Source of the DNA: Diacronema lutheri
Taxonomy: Eukaryota > Haptophyta > Pavlovophyceae > Pavlovales > Pavlovaceae
Length of the DNA stretch: 64,000 nucleotides
Reading direction: 5' to 3'
Assembly: GCA_019448385.1 (NCBI GenBank)
Contig: JAGTXO010000057.1
Location: 156,092 to 220,091 of the forward strand
Below the pieces are notes generated by a model that was given only the letters and a program-made list of their open reading frames with translations, was not told the DNA's origin and did no database searches. Numbering within the stretch: the stretch's first letter is position 1; the number at the start of each line of letters is the position of its first letter. The position numbers and the translations under genes were made by a program. Below are positions 9,730 through 20,700 of the stretch, piece after piece.

Positions 9730-12700
9730 ATGCGGTTCCTTTCGGTCGCGCGTTCGGCGCGGGGGATCTCGACGATGCCGTCGACTGGACGGATCAAGAA
9801 GCTGATGGCGGCGAACCGCGGCGAGATCGCAATCCGCATCTTCCGCGCCGCCGCCGAGCTCAACCTGCGCACCGTCGCGATCTTCTCCAAGGAGGACATC
9901 AGCTCGGTGCACCGGTACAAAGCGGATGAGGCGTACCAGGTGGGCAAGGGGAAGAGCCCGATCGGCGCGTACCTGTCGTACGAGGAAATCGTTGAGATGG
10001 CGCTCAAGCATCGCGTCGATGCGATCCATCCCGGCTACGGCTTCCTCTCCGAGAACGCCGCGTTCGCCAAGCTGTGCGAGGACAACGGCATCGCGTTTGT
10101 CGGCCCGACCGCCGCATCGCTCGAGCAGTTTGGCGACAAGACGAAGGCGCGCAACCTGGCGATTTCGCACAACGTGCCCGTCGTGCCCGGCACCGCCCAC
10201 GCGCTCGAGGACCCCGCCGCCGCGCGCGCCTGGTGCGCGGAGCACGGCTACCCGGTGATCCTCAAGGCCGCGCACGGCGGCGGCGGCAAGGGCATGCGCG
10301 TCGTGCGCTCCGAGGCGGAGATCGAGCAGTCGTTCGCGCTGTGCTCGGGCGAGGCGCTCAAGTCGTTCGGCAACGGCGAGGTCTTCATCGAGCGCTACGT
10401 CGACCGGCCGCGCCACATCGAGATCCAGATCCTCGGCGACGGCACGGACGTCGTGCACCTCTACGACCGCGACTGCTCGGTGCAGCGGCGGCACCAAAAG
10501 GTGGTTGAGGTGGCGCCGGCGTCGGGGCTGCCGCCCGCGCTGCGACAACGGCTCTTCGACGACGCGGTGCGCATCACCAAGGCCTCGGGCTACCGCGCCG
10601 CCGGCACCGTCGAGTTTCTGGTCGAGCCGACGACGGGCAGCTACTTCTTCATCGAGGTCAACCCGCGCGTGCAGGTCGAGCACACGGTCACCGAGGTGAT
10701 CACGGGGATCGACATCGTGCAGTCGCAGATCCTGCTGGCGGGCGGCGCCAAGCTGCAGAAGGACCTCGGCCTCACGCAGGATGCGATCAGCACGCGCGGC
10801 TACGCGATCCAGTGCCGCGTGACCACCGAGGACCCGGCGAACAACTTCCAGCCCGACACGGGCAGGCTGCAGGTCTGGCGGCCGGCGGAGGGCTTCGGCA
10901 TCCGGCTCGACGGCGGCAACTCGTACGCCGGCTCGGTGATCTCGCCGTACTACGACTCGATGCTCATGAAGGTGACGGGCTCTGCGCTCACCTTTGAGGG
11001 CACCGCCGCGAAGGTGTCGCGCGCGCTGCGCGAGTCGCGGATTCGCGGCGTCAAGACGAACATCCCCTTCATGCTCAACGTGCTCAAGCACCCGGTCTTC
11101 CTCTCGGCCAAGTGCACGACGTCCTTCATCGAGGACTCGCAGAAGGAGCTCTTCGACTTCCCGCGCGACGCGTCGCAGGACCGCGCGACCAAGATGCTTG
11201 ACTACCTCGCCGAGCTGGCGGTCAACGGGCGGAGCGTCGTCGGCGCGGAGGGGCCGCGCACGCCCGACTTTGCGGTCGTGCTGCCGCCGCCCGAGCTGAC
11301 GGACAAGCGCGCGCCACCGCCGGGGTTCAAGCAGGTGCTCGAGCGCGGCGGGCCCGAGGCCTTCGCAAAGGCCGTGCGCGCGCACAAGGGGCTGCTGCTC
11401 ACGGACACGACGTGGCGCGACGCGCACCAGTCGCTGCTCGCGACGCGCGTGCGCACGCGCGACATCATGGCGATCGCGCCCGCGACGGCGCAGCTGCTGC
11501 ACCCGCTCTACTCCATCGAGAACTGGGGCGGCGCCACCTTTGACGTTGCGCTCCGCTTTCTGCACGAGTGCCCGTGGGACCGGCTCGCCGAGATGCGCGA
11601 GGCGGTGCCCAACGTGCCCTTCCAGATGCTCCTGCGCGGCGCGAACGGCGTCGGCTACACCTCGTACCCGGACAACGTCGTCTTCAAGTTCTGCGACACG
11701 GCGGTCAAGTCGGGGATGGACGTGTTCCGCATCTTCGACTCGCTCAACTACCTCGACAACATGAAGCTCGGCATCGATGCGGTCGGCGCGGCGGGCGGCG
11801 TGATCGAGGCGGCGGTCGCGTACACGGGCGACATCACCGACGAGTCGAAGACCAAGTACACGCTCGACTACTACCTCGAGTTTGTGCGGCAGCTCGTCGA
11901 GCACAAGATCCACGTGCTCGCGATCAAGGATATGGCCGGCCTGCTCAAGCCCGCCGCCGCCGTCGCGCTCGTCGGCGCGATCCGGCGCGAGTTCCCTGAC
12001 CTGCCGATCCACGTGCACACGCACGACACGGCGGGGACGGGCGTCGCGTCGATGCTCGCCGCGGCGCACGCGGGCGCGGACGTGGTCGACTGCGCGATCG
12101 ATCCGATGTCGGGCACGACGAGCCAGCCGAGCATGGGCGCGATCATCGGCACGACGCTCAACACGCCGCTCGAGACGGGCCTGTCGATCGGCTCGATCGT
12201 GCCGCTGATGGACTACTGGGAGTCGATCCGCGTCTCGTACGCCGCCTTCGAGGCCAACCAGAAGAGCGGCTCGGCGGACGTCTACCTGCACGAGATGCCC
12301 GGCGGGCAGTACACCAACCTGCTCTTCCAGTCGAAGCAGCTCGGCCTCGCGGGCCAGTGGCCGCAGGTGAAGAAGGCGTACGCCGAGGCGAACGTGCTGC
12401 TCGGTGACATCGTCAAGGTGACGCCCTCGTCCAAGGTCGTCGGCGACCTCGCGCAGTTCATGGTCGCCAACAAGCTGAGCGCGGAGGACGTGCGGCGCGA
12501 CGCGGCCAAGCTCAACATGCCCTCGTCCGTCGTCGAGTACTTTGAGGGCCTGCTCGGCGTGCCGCCCGGCGGCTTCCCGCCGCTGCAGGCCGCGGTGCTC
12601 AAGGGGCGCAAGGCGATCAGCGGCCGGCCGGGCGCTACGATGGCTCCGTGCGACTTCGAGGCGACGCGCGCCAAGGTGGCGGCGGCGATCGGCACGACGG

Positions 12701-13257
12701 CGGAGAGCGTGCCGGACACGGACCTGATGAGCTACCTCATGTACCCAAAGGTCTTCACCGACTACCGCAAGCAGATCGCGCGCTTCGGCTCGCTCACCAA
12801 GCTGCCCACGCGCGCCTTCGTCGAGCCGATGGAGAAGGGCGAGCAGATCGAGGTGGAGATCGAGGAGGGGAAGCTGCTCTCGATCAAGCTGCTCGCCATC
12901 GGCGAGCTCGTGCCCAAGAGCGGCACGCGCGAGGTCTTCTTCGAGCTGAACGGCGTGCCGCGCTCGGTCGTCGTCACCGACCGCACCGCCGAGTCGTCGA
13001 CGACGATGCGGCCCAAGGCCAACAAGGAGGAGGCCGGGCAGGTGGGCGCGCCGATGGGCGGGATGGTCGTCGCGATCAAGGTGAAGGAGGGCGACGTGCT
13101 CGCCGAGGGCGCCAGCCTGATGACACTCTCGGCGATGAAGATGGAGACGGCCATTTCCGCGCCGATCGCCGGCAAAGTCGAGCAGGTCACCGTCGCCATC
13201 AACGAGGACGTCGCGCAGGGCGATTTGCTCGTCAAGATCGTGCCCTCGTCCAACTGA
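9730..13257 (+). CDS. PYC: Pyruvate carboxylase, probably mitochondrial
   Basis: Single exon, 1,175 residues from the ATG at 9730. It carboxylates pyruvate to oxaloacetate with bicarbonate and ATP. The N-terminus MRFLSVARSARGISTMPSTGR is Arg/Ser-rich without acidic residues, like a mitochondrial presequence. Domains in order: biotin carboxylase (AANRGEIAIRIFRAA near residue 27; Gly-rich ATP loop AHGGGGKGMRVV; EVNPRVQVEHTVTE), carboxyltransferase (LLLTDTTWRDAHQSLLATR; metal-binding HVHTHDTAG), tetramerisation/allosteric domain, and C-terminal biotin carrier domain with SAMKMETAISAP (biotinyl Lys at about residue 1137). All expected parts are present and full length. An alternative ATG at 9700 adds ten residues. 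A role in anaplerosis or plastid-linked lipid supply is inference. Confidence 0.95.
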   Translation: MRFLSVARSARGISTMPSTGRIKKLMAANRGEIAIRIFRAAAELNLRTVAIFSKEDISSVHRYKADEAYQVGKGKSPIGAYLSYEEIVEMALKHRVDAIHPGYGFLSENAAFAKLCEDNGIAFVGPTAASLEQFGDKTKARNLAISHNVPVVPGTAHALEDPAAARAWCAEHGYPVILKAAHGGGGKGMRVVRSEAEIEQSFALCSGEALKSFGNGEVFIERYVDRPRHIEIQILGDGTDVVHLYDRDCSVQRRHQKVVEVAPASGLPPALRQRLFDDAVRITKASGYRAAGTVEFLVEPTTGSYFFIEVNPRVQVEHTVTEVITGIDIVQSQILLAGGAKLQKDLGLTQDAISTRGYAIQCRVTTEDPANNFQPDTGRLQVWRPAEGFGIRLDGGNSYAGSVISPYYDSMLMKVTGSALTFEGTAAKVSRALRESRIRGVKTNIPFMLNVLKHPVFLSAKCTTSFIEDSQKELFDFPRDASQDRATKMLDYLAELAVNGRSVVGAEGPRTPDFAVVLPPPELTDKRAPPPGFKQVLERGGPEAFAKAVRAHKGLLLTDTTWRDAHQSLLATRVRTRDIMAIAPATAQLLHPLYSIENWGGATFDVALRFLHECPWDRLAEMREAVPNVPFQMLLRGANGVGYTSYPDNVVFKFCDTAVKSGMDVFRIFDSLNYLDNMKLGIDAVGAAGGVIEAAVAYTGDITDESKTKYTLDYYLEFVRQLVEHKIHVLAIKDMAGLLKPAAAVALVGAIRREFPDLPIHVHTHDTAGTGVASMLAAAHAGADVVDCAIDPMSGTTSQPSMGAIIGTTLNTPLETGLSIGSIVPLMDYWESIRVSYAAFEANQKSGSADVYLHEMPGGQYTNLLFQSKQLGLAGQWPQVKKAYAEANVLLGDIVKVTPSSKVVGDLAQFMVANKLSAEDVRRDAAKLNMPSSVVEYFEGLLGVPPGGFPPLQAAVLKGRKAISGRPGATMAPCDFEATRAKVAAAIGTTAESVPDTDLMSYLMYPKVFTDYRKQIARFGSLTKLPTRAFVEPMEKGEQIEVEIEEGKLLSIKLLAIGELVPKSGTREVFFELNGVPRSVVVTDRTAESSTTMRPKANKEEAGQVGAPMGGMVVAIKVKEGDVLAEGASLMTLSAMKMETAISAPIAGKVEQVTVAINEDVAQGDLLVKIVPSSN

Positions 13258-13508
13258 GCGCGCGCGCGGCCCGCGCGCATCGGCCGTGGCCGCTGCGCAC
13301 GCGCGCGCCGCGCGCCGCGCGCGCGCCGCTGCGGCCGCTCGCCTCGGCCCCCTCGGCGGCGTGCATAGCGTTCCTGCTCGCCCCCCATGTCCTCGTCAGC
13401 CCTCTCACAAAGCTCATGAAGCCACCGATCGCCGTCAGTTGCGACGTTGCGAAGTTGAGGCCTCACGCCACGGCGTGACGTCTCGCATCACGAACCACGT
13501 CTCACGAG

Positions 13509-14642
13509 TCATGACACGGCGACCGACGATAGGCCAGCGCGCCAGTCGTCGTCGTCGTCGTCGTCATCGTCGAACGCCTCGCCGAACGTGAGCTGCGGAT
13601 TCACCGTCGGGCTCGTCGGCTGCGAATCGCCCACGTCCGAGGCTGCTGCAAGCAGCTTGTCGCGCTCGTGCGCGCCGAGCCCGGCGGCGGGTCGGCCGTA
13701 CGCCACGTCGGCCGTCCGCCTCAACGTGGGCACGGGCGAGAGGCCGGCAACGGGCGGCGGTGCGACCGGCGCGCTGCGCACCAGCGGCGCCTTGACCGCG
13801 GCAAGCTGCTCGCGGAGCATTTGAATCTCCTGCTCCTTTGCTGTGAGCTGCTGCTCGAGCGACGAGATCACCTGCACGTCGCGGTGCTGCACGCGCCGTG
13901 CCTCGTGCTCCCTGGCCGCGATGGCCTCGTCGTGCGTGCGAATGCGCGCGTGCAAGTTCTTGTTCTCCACCTGGAGCTCCTGCATGCGCACGATGTACTG
14001 CCGCTGCAGCTCGTTGAGTTGCACAATCTCCTCCGCGTGCAGCTTCTCGACGCTCGAGACCGACTCGCTCGCGAGCGTCTCGCGCACCGCGCGCTCCTCG
14101 CGCCGCGTCTTGGTCACCTCGGCGCGCGCCTTGGCGTGGCTCGCGTTGCGCACGTGCGCGACGTGCGCGTCCATCTTCGCGCGGATGAAGGAGATCTTGT
14201 CTGCGCACCGCCGCTCCTGGAAATTTACCTGCAGCTCGAGCTCCTCCCGCATCTCGTGGCGCAGCTTTTGCTCGGCAAACTTGAGCTCTGCCTGCACCGA
14301 GCTCATCTCCTGCGAGGCGCCCCGCGGGAGCAGCCACCCGCAAGCGCGTGCGCGCGCCGCGCGCGAGTCATCGCTCGCCTCGCAGCCCGGCCCGCGCCGC
14401 GCCATGCCGCGCCGCGCCGCGCCGCGCCGCGCCGCGCGCGCCGGGTGGCGCGGACGCGCGCCGCGCACCGTCCACATCTTCTGCAGGTTTGCCTGTACCT
14501 GCTTGAGCTCGACGATCTCGGATGCGGACGTCTGCGTTGATGCGTGCACGCGCGTGCGAGACCGGTCGCGCGACCGGTCGCGCGACTGGTCGACTGAACG
14601 GTTCGAGGCCCTCGCGCCGAGTTGCGGCAGGGTGTCGGCCAT
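13509..14642 (-). CDS. Coiled-coil protein of unknown function
   Basis: Two exons, complement of 14469-14642 and 13509-14309; 324 residues, phase 0, GT-AG. The first intron runs 14310-14468. Start ATG at 14642 (MADTLPQLGARASN). After a basic/Ser region (DQSRDRSRDRSRTRV) the protein is a long heptad-rich coiled coil from about residue 45 to 245, rich in Glu, Gln, Lys and Arg. A Pro-rich linker follows (APVAPPPVAGLSP), then a C-terminal acidic patch of eight or more consecutive Asp. It resembles cytoskeletal or basal-body coiled-coil proteins in general, but no specific family is recognisable. It lies tail to tail with pyruvate carboxylase. Several repeated motifs lie just upstream (see 14,648-14,794). 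Confidence 0.7.
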   Translation of the reverse strand: MADTLPQLGARASNRSVDQSRDRSRDRSRTRVHASTQTSASEIVELKQVQANLQKMWTVRGARPRHPARAARRGAARRGMARRGPGCEASDDSRAARARACGWLLPRGASQEMSSVQAELKFAEQKLRHEMREELELQVNFQERRCADKISFIRAKMDAHVAHVRNASHAKARAEVTKTRREERAVRETLASESVSSVEKLHAEEIVQLNELQRQYIVRMQELQVENKNLHARIRTHDEAIAAREHEARRVQHRDVQVISSLEQQLTAKEQEIQMLREQLAAVKAPLVRSAPVAPPPVAGLSPVPTLRRTADVAYGRPAAGLGAHERDKLLAAASDVGDSQPTSPTVNPQLTFGEAFDDDDDDDDDWRAGLSSVAVS

Positions 14643-14647
14643 GGCAG

Positions 14648-14794
14648 TCCCACGGACGAAACGTCCGGCGATGGGGGTCCGACTTGATGGTCCCACGGAC
14701 GAAACGTCCGACTTGATGGCCTGTACCCCATATGGCGCTCCCACGGACGAAACGTCCGGCGCTCGGAAGTCGGACCATATGGCGGACCATATGG
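14648..14794. promoter_or_regulatory. Cluster of repeated motifs upstream of the coiled-coil gene
   Basis: Three near-exact copies of TCCCACGGACGAAACGTCCG lie at 14648-14667, 14691-14710 and 14739-14758. Each contains the inverted repeat GGACG-AAA-CGTCC. Beside them are three CCATATGG octamers (14728-14735, 14775-14782, 14787-14794) that satisfy the CArG-box consensus of MADS/SRF factors. The cluster lies in the 235 bp between the coiled-coil gene start and the end of the STI1 gene, so it is a candidate promoter. Function is inferred only from repetition and symmetry. Confidence 0.5.
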
Positions 14795-14877
14795 CGCAAA
14801 TTTTTCTCGGCTCACGAGCTGCCGTTGCAGCCCTCAACGCCGCCACCGGAACCAACCCTCATCAACAGCGACGCGCG

Positions 14878-16890
14878 CTATTTCATCGAAAGAACGCCGG
14901 CCGCGATGAGCTTCTCGACGTTCGCCTTGATGGTCGGGTCTTTCAAAAACTTGTTTGCGGATTTCGGGTCGTTCTGCATGTCGGAGAGCACGTTGCGCAT
15001 CGTCGGGTCCTGCACGATCGCCTGGATCTCCGGGTCCTGCAGCGCGCGCTGAGCGCGCGCCTGCTGGTCCTCCTCCGAGTTTGTGCTGTTGATCGCGACG
15101 ATCACGCGCTCGACGCCCGTGCGCGCCTCGTCGGATGTGCCGTCGAGCTTGAGCGCGCAGTTGTACGCATCGAGCGCCTTGTGGTACTCCTTGAGGTGGA
15201 AGTGCAGCGCTGGCGCGGGAGAGGGCCGCGCGGCAAAGCAAGCCGGCAAGGCGAGCGCAGAGTGAGCGGGAGGCGCGGGAGCGCGCGGCCGCGCAGGGGA
15301 AGGGACGGGCGCGGCACAGCCGCGCGTGGCCCCTCACCACCCTTGCGCGTGTGCGCCTTGACAAACGTGGGGCACATGTCGATGCACTTGTCGCAGTCCT
15401 TGAGCGCGAGCTGCCATTCCATCAGCTTCTGGTAGCACGCCGCGCGGTTGCTGTATGGCACGTGGTCCTTCGGGTTGCGCTTCATCGCCTGCGCCGTGCG
15501 CGCGCGTGCGGCGCGGAGGGGCGGTGGGCGCGCACGCAGCCTCGTGTCCGGTGAGTGTCCGGTGAGCGCTGCGGCGCGCAGGCGCGGCGGGTCGCGTTGC
15601 CGTGCGCAACCCCTCTCGCACGGCATCCGCTCGCCGGCCTGGGGGCATCGCGTCGTCCTCGAGCTGAGGGTGGCACGCTGAGAGCGCGCGGCGCACCTCC
15701 GAGTAGGCGCCGATCGCGTCGACAAACTTGCCTTCCTTGAAGAGCGCGTTGCCTCTGTCCTTCTCGACCTGCGCAAGCTCGTCGCTCAGGTAGGCCTGCG
15801 CGGTGCGCTGCTGCAGCTCGCGCTTGGCCGCCTTGAGACGCTTTTCGACGTCCTCGGTGCGGTTCTCGAGCATCGAATCCTCGTACGCCTTGATCGCCTT
15901 CTCAAGCTCGTCCAGCTTGACAAGCGCGTTCCCCGCGCGCGCGTACGCCTTCGCCACGTTCTTGTAGTCGGCGCGATTTTCGCGCCCCACCTTGACCGCG
16001 TCCGCGCACGTCTCGGCCGACTTGCGGTACTCGCCCTGCTCGAAGTAGACGGCGGCGAGGTTGGTGAGGTAGGTCATCTCGCCGGGCAGCACCTCCGCCG
16101 CCTTGGTGTAGTGCCCGATCGCCTCGTCGAAGCGCTTGGCCTTGTAGGCCGCGTTGCCCGCCTCCTTGTGCCCGTCCGCCTCCTTGCGCGCGGCGCGCGC
16201 GGCGCGCTCCTCGTCGGAGAGGTCCTCCTCCATCGGCTCGGGCTCGGGCTCGGGCGGCGGCGGCTTGCGCTCCGGCCTGTCCGCCTGCTCCGCCGCAAAG
16301 TCGGCGCCCGACTGCACGTTGACGCCCATGAGCATGCCGAGCGTCTGCATGATACGCGGGTCCTGCAGGTGCGCGCTCAGGCTCGACGGGTCGCGCTGCA
16401 GCTGGTTGATCTTCGCGACGAAGTCGGGCTGCTTTAGGAAGCCCATCGTCTGCGGGTTGGCTGCCAGCTTGCCGAAAAGCGCCGGATCGGAGAACATGTT
16501 GCCGATCGCGCCCAACCCACCGCCGCCCTCGAGCTTTGCGCGCGCGTCCTCAAGGCCCGAGCGGAGCGACGCATTGTCGGGCTCGTGCTTGAGGCCGTCC
16601 TCGAAGGCTGCAATCGCGTCCTCGAGCCGGCCGAGCCCAATCAGCGCCGCGCCCTTGCGCGAGTATCCCTTTCCCCACGCGCCGTTGAGCGCGATGCACT
16701 TGTCCGCGTCGGCGAGCGCCTCGTCGTACTGGTGCAGTGACGCGTACGACGCTGAGCGGTTGCTGTACAGCACGTGCCCACTCGGGTCGGCGCTAATCGC
16801 TGCGGTGAAGTGCTCGATCGCCTCCTCGAACTTTTGCGCCTTGAACGCGTCGTTGCCCTTGGCCTTGGCCTCCGCCGCTGCGTCGCTCAT
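14878..16890 (-). CDS. STI1: STI1/HOP, Hsp70-Hsp90 organising co-chaperone
   Basis: Three exons: complement of 15697-16890, 15338-15488 and 14878-15209; 1,677 nt, 558 residues, GT-AG introns, consistent phases. The layout is that of STI1: TPR1 at residues 1-115 ([19 protein letters not shown]), the DP1/STI1 domain around 130-190 ([20 protein letters not shown]), a Pro/Glu linker, TPR2A from about 235 ([18 protein letters not shown]), TPR2B from about 375 ([15 protein letters not shown], continuing across both introns) and a final DP2 domain ending [10 protein letters not shown]. It bridges Hsp70 and Hsp90 through the EEVD-binding TPR clamps. It is transcribed divergently from a CS-domain protein only 110 bp away. 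Confidence 0.95.
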
Positions 16891-16950
16891 GGTGAAGACG
16901 GGCGTTCGGGTGTCCAGACGCGCGCGTCACAAGCCGTCACAGCAAGGGGA

Positions 16951-16968
16951 TATAAGGGGATATATATA
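16951..16968. promoter_or_regulatory. AT-rich TATA-like core shared by STI1 and the CS-domain gene
   Basis: TATAAGGGGATATATATA lies in the middle of the 110-bp gap between two divergent start codons (16890 on the minus strand, 17001 on the plus strand). It is by far the most AT-rich spot in a region of about 70% GC and contains TATA-like sequence on both strands. It is a reasonable bidirectional promoter core; activity is inferred. Confidence 0.5.
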
Positions 16969-17000
16969 GTGACGGTGACGGTGCCGCCGCGCGAGGCGGC

Positions 17001-17537
17001 ATGCCCGTGCCCGTGCACTTTGGCGGGCCCGGTGGCTTGTTGCCGCCAATCCCAAAGGACGGCGCGTTCACGGGCTGGACCGAGGACGAGGAGTCGTGCG
17101 AGCTCAAACTGCCCCTCCCGCCCGGCACGAAAAAGGCGGACATCAATGCGTCGATCACGCCCACGTCGCTCTCCGTCGCGCTGCGCGCCGGCGGCGCGCC
17201 GCTGCTCATTGTCTCGCCGCTCGCCGCGCGCATTGTCTCGGACGAGACGACGTGGTTCCTCGAGGACGGCGTGATGGTCATCACGCTCGCCAAGATGCAG
17301 GGCGTCGGCGCGACGAGCGCCGCGCAGATCTGGGGTCGCAGCCTGTGCGCGGGTGGGCCGGGCAGCACGTTCGAATGCTACTTGAGCCCAGCGGAGGTGG
17401 CCGCGCGCCTTGGCATCGAGCCACCACCGCAACGCGCGCCTGTGAGCGACGGCACGGGCTGGGCGGCGCTCGCCGCCGCGTGCGCCGCGGCCGTCGTGGC
17501 CGTCGCCACGGCCGTGCTCCTCCTCTCGGGGCGCTGA
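17001..17537 (+). CDS. CS-domain (p23/NudC-like) protein with C-terminal membrane anchor
   Basis: 178 residues from the ATG at 17001. Residues about 22-110 form a CS fold: GWTEDEESCELKLPLPPGTK, then an INASITPTSLSVALR strand, and TTWFLEDGVMVITLAK matching the NudC/p23 pattern of Trp followed by hydrophobic-Glu strands. The last 25 residues (WAALAAACAAAVVAVATAVL) are one hydrophobic helix, so the protein is probably tail-anchored to the ER, outer envelope or mitochondrion. CS proteins bind Hsp90 or assist its clients. The divergent neighbour is STI1, another Hsp90 co-chaperone. p23 and NudC subfamilies cannot be separated here. Confidence 0.8.
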   Translation: MPVPVHFGGPGGLLPPIPKDGAFTGWTEDEESCELKLPLPPGTKKADINASITPTSLSVALRAGGAPLLIVSPLAARIVSDETTWFLEDGVMVITLAKMQGVGATSAAQIWGRSLCAGGPGSTFECYLSPAEVAARLGIEPPPQRAPVSDGTGWAALAAACAAAVVAVATAVLLLSGR

Positions 17538-17789
17538 CGGCGGGCCGCCGGCCGCCGGATCGCGCGACGGGGGCGGCGGGCGTGCGGGCGCGCGGTACGA
17601 AGTGCGCGGCCGGCCTGCGCGCAGCGGTGGACTGCTCCGGGCTGACGTAGAAATTGGGGCAGTCTCAGTCTTCAGCGCGACATCGAGTCGGGCAATGCCT
17701 GGATTCTGGAGGTTCGTTTCCTCGCGCACCGTCGCTCATTCACATGCACGCCGGACCCAGACCTGGACCTTTTTTTTTCACACCAGATC

Positions 17790-20700
17790 GTGGAAATAAT
17801 GGGAGGAACGTCGCGGAACTTTCCCAAAAGTCCACGGGCCGGTTGCCCGAGGGCGATGCGCTCGATCGCATCGCTCGTCACGCTCGCGCTCACGCTCGCG
17901 CTCACGCTGCTCCCGCTGAGTTGGGCACTATCGGTCGACCGTGTTTTTCCTACGCGCGGTTCCACCTTTGGCGGCACGTACATCGTCATCGAGGGGGAGG
18001 GCTTCTTGCAGCCGACCGAGTTCAACCCGTGGGACGCGCAGGCGGCGTTCGTCGGCGCCGTGCGGTGCGAGATTGTACCGCACTACACGAGCGCGACGCG
18101 CATCGTATGCGTCACTGGTCCGGCGCCACAGCCGTGGGTCAGCAGCGCCGTCGAGCTAACCGTCAGTGTGCAGGTCTTTGGCGGGCTCGGCGAGGCGCGG
18201 TGGGCGAGCAGCGCGCCCGTATTCACGTACGACCTCGGCCAGACGCCCACGCTCGAGTGGGCGAGCGTTTGGGCGGCGTCGGCGGGGGACGAGCTTAGCG
18301 TGGTTGGGCGCATGCCGATGCTCTCCTCCACCACGCAGCTCGACCTCACGCTCGAGCTCACACTCGGCAACAGCGCGTGCGTCATCGTGGACGACGCGCC
18401 GCCGCTCGACGCCGCGCTCGGCGCGGCGCGCGACGGCTGGCGGCGCTTCGTATATCGGCTGCCCGCCGGCGCGACGCTTGAGGCAGGACGGTACAACGTG
18501 TCCGCGCGCGCGGTCTTTGCGCGGCGCGATCTCGGCGAGTGCTCCAACCCGCCCGCGTGCTTCTTCTCCAACTACGCGGCGGCGACGGCCGCGCAGCGCA
18601 CCAACGGGCTCGGCGGTGCGCCGCTCGCGCGAGTCGCGCCCACCGCGTTCGAGCCGCATGCGCGCGCCGACTTCTTCGGCGTGCCCGACCTGGCGAGCGG
18701 CGTGCCGTACCAGCTCGCCGTCTACCCGCGCGTCGACACCGTCTGGCCGACCGCTGGCGGCGCCGTCGGCGGCCAGTCCCTCACGCTGGCCGGCGCGGCG
18801 TTCGCCGAGCAGCCGGGCGCGACGATCGTGACGGTCGGCGGCAAGCTGTGCGACGTCACGAGCGCGACGGACACGCAGCTCGTGTGCACGCTCAGCGAGG
18901 TGGATGCGCCGACCGACGCTCCCCGCTCGCTGCGCGGCCTGCGCTACCGCACGTACGCGCTCGCTGACTTTGTGGCCATGCGCGCCGGCGGTGCGGCGCG
19001 CGCGCCAATCGACGCGGGCGTGCTGCCGGCGCGCGCCGACTTTGTGCGGCAGCGGAGCCCGCTCGATCTCAACCCGGAGCTGGTGCGCAACCTGGTGCGC
19101 GAGGCCGTCGGGTATTTCATCCCGCCCGTCGATGGCGAGTACACCTTCTTCGTGGCCGCGGATGACGAGGCGTCCATCTTCATAAGCGAGAGCGAGTCGT
19201 TCGCGCAGGCGCAGCTGCGCGCGCGCGCGGCGCAGCACAGCGCCGTACCCGACGCGGCGGTGTCGGCCGCCGCCTTCTTCTGGGAGGCGCCGCCGCACGC
19301 AGGGTACGCTGAGACGCATGGCGCCGAGCGGCAGGCGTCGCTCCCGCTCCGGTTGCGTGCGGGTGCGCGCTACGCCTTCCGCTACGAGCACAGGATGGGC
19401 AGCGGCGCCGAGTGGCTGCGCATCGAGGCACGCGTCGCGCCGAGCGAGGGCGCGCTGCTGCCGGACGGGAGGGCGCTTGGCGCAGGTGCTGCCAGCGCGG
19501 CCGCCGCCGCATTCCCCGCCGGCGCGCTCGTCCGCCTCTCGCTGCGCGCGCCCGCCGTGCTGCGCGAGACGCACGAGCTGCTCGTGCGCGACAACCGCGC
19601 GCCGTCCCTCTTTCGGCTCATCGTGACGAACGGCATTGGCGAGAGCGCGCCCGTCGCGCTCGTGTCGAACGCGACGACCGCGCAGATCGTGGCGGCGCTG
19701 CGAGAGGCGGCGGCCATGCGGATGCGCGACGACGGCACGTGGGAAGAGCGCGCCGTTCTGCCGTGCGGCACCGCGCTCACCGTCGTCGAGCGAACGACCG
19801 CGCCGCCTGGTCGGCTCCTCGCCATCGTCTTCGGCTGTGCGGTCGGCGCGATCGGCGCGGCGCACGCGACGATCAGCGTCGCGCCGCCCATCTACCAGCC
19901 CGGCCCTGCGTCGCTCGCGCTCGCGCCCGCCGTCTCGCGCGTGCAGGACGCGAGCGCGCCGCTCGGCGGCACGTTTCGGCTCGGCGTCGACGGCGCGTGG
20001 TCGGCGCCAATCAGCGCACGCGCCGCGTTCGCCGCGGCGGACGGGCGCGCGGACGCGGCGACGCTGTGCGCCGCGCTCACGGCGGGCGAGTACGCGGCGC
20101 CGATCGGCGCAGCGCGGCCGGAGGGCGCGGCGCGCGTCACGCTCGCCGCATACCCGGGTGCGAGCGCGCGCTGGTCGGCGTGGGAGGCTTTCGAAGTCGT
20201 GATCCGCGTGCGCGCGCCGAGCGGAGCGGTGGTGGCCGAGCTTGACGACGGCGCGCTGCTCGGCGGCGGGCTGCGCCTCGAGCTTGACGTCTTCGAGCAG
20301 GGCGACGCGCGCGCGATGCACGTGCGCCGTCTGCCAATGGACTGGTTTGAGCAGGACGCGCCCGATGCGCGCGCGTTCGCCGCGGCCGACGCGCCGGCCG
20401 CGGCCGCCGCGGCGGTCGTCGTGCGGAGCAACGGCGTGCTTGGCGGATCCGGCGCGCACACGCCGCCCACCTTTGCGCGTGACGCGTCGCTCACGCCGCG
20501 CGTGCTCGGCACGGCGCCCGCCTCGCTCGCCGCCGGCGAGCGGCTCGAGCTGCGCGTCGCCAATGCGTTCCCGCCGGGCGCGAGCAGCAACGCGACGATG
20601 CGCGCGCCGCTGCTCGCCGCGTTGAGCGTCGCGCTCGCGCTCGGCGACGGCGACGCGCGTGCCGAGCGCGCCGCGCTCTGCACCGAGCTGATCGACGTCA

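Noticed and set aside
9664-12291. 875-codon minus-strand frame opposite pyruvate carboxylase
   Set aside because: A shadow of the conserved sense gene: low-complexity, Arg/Val/His-rich and without recognisable motifs.
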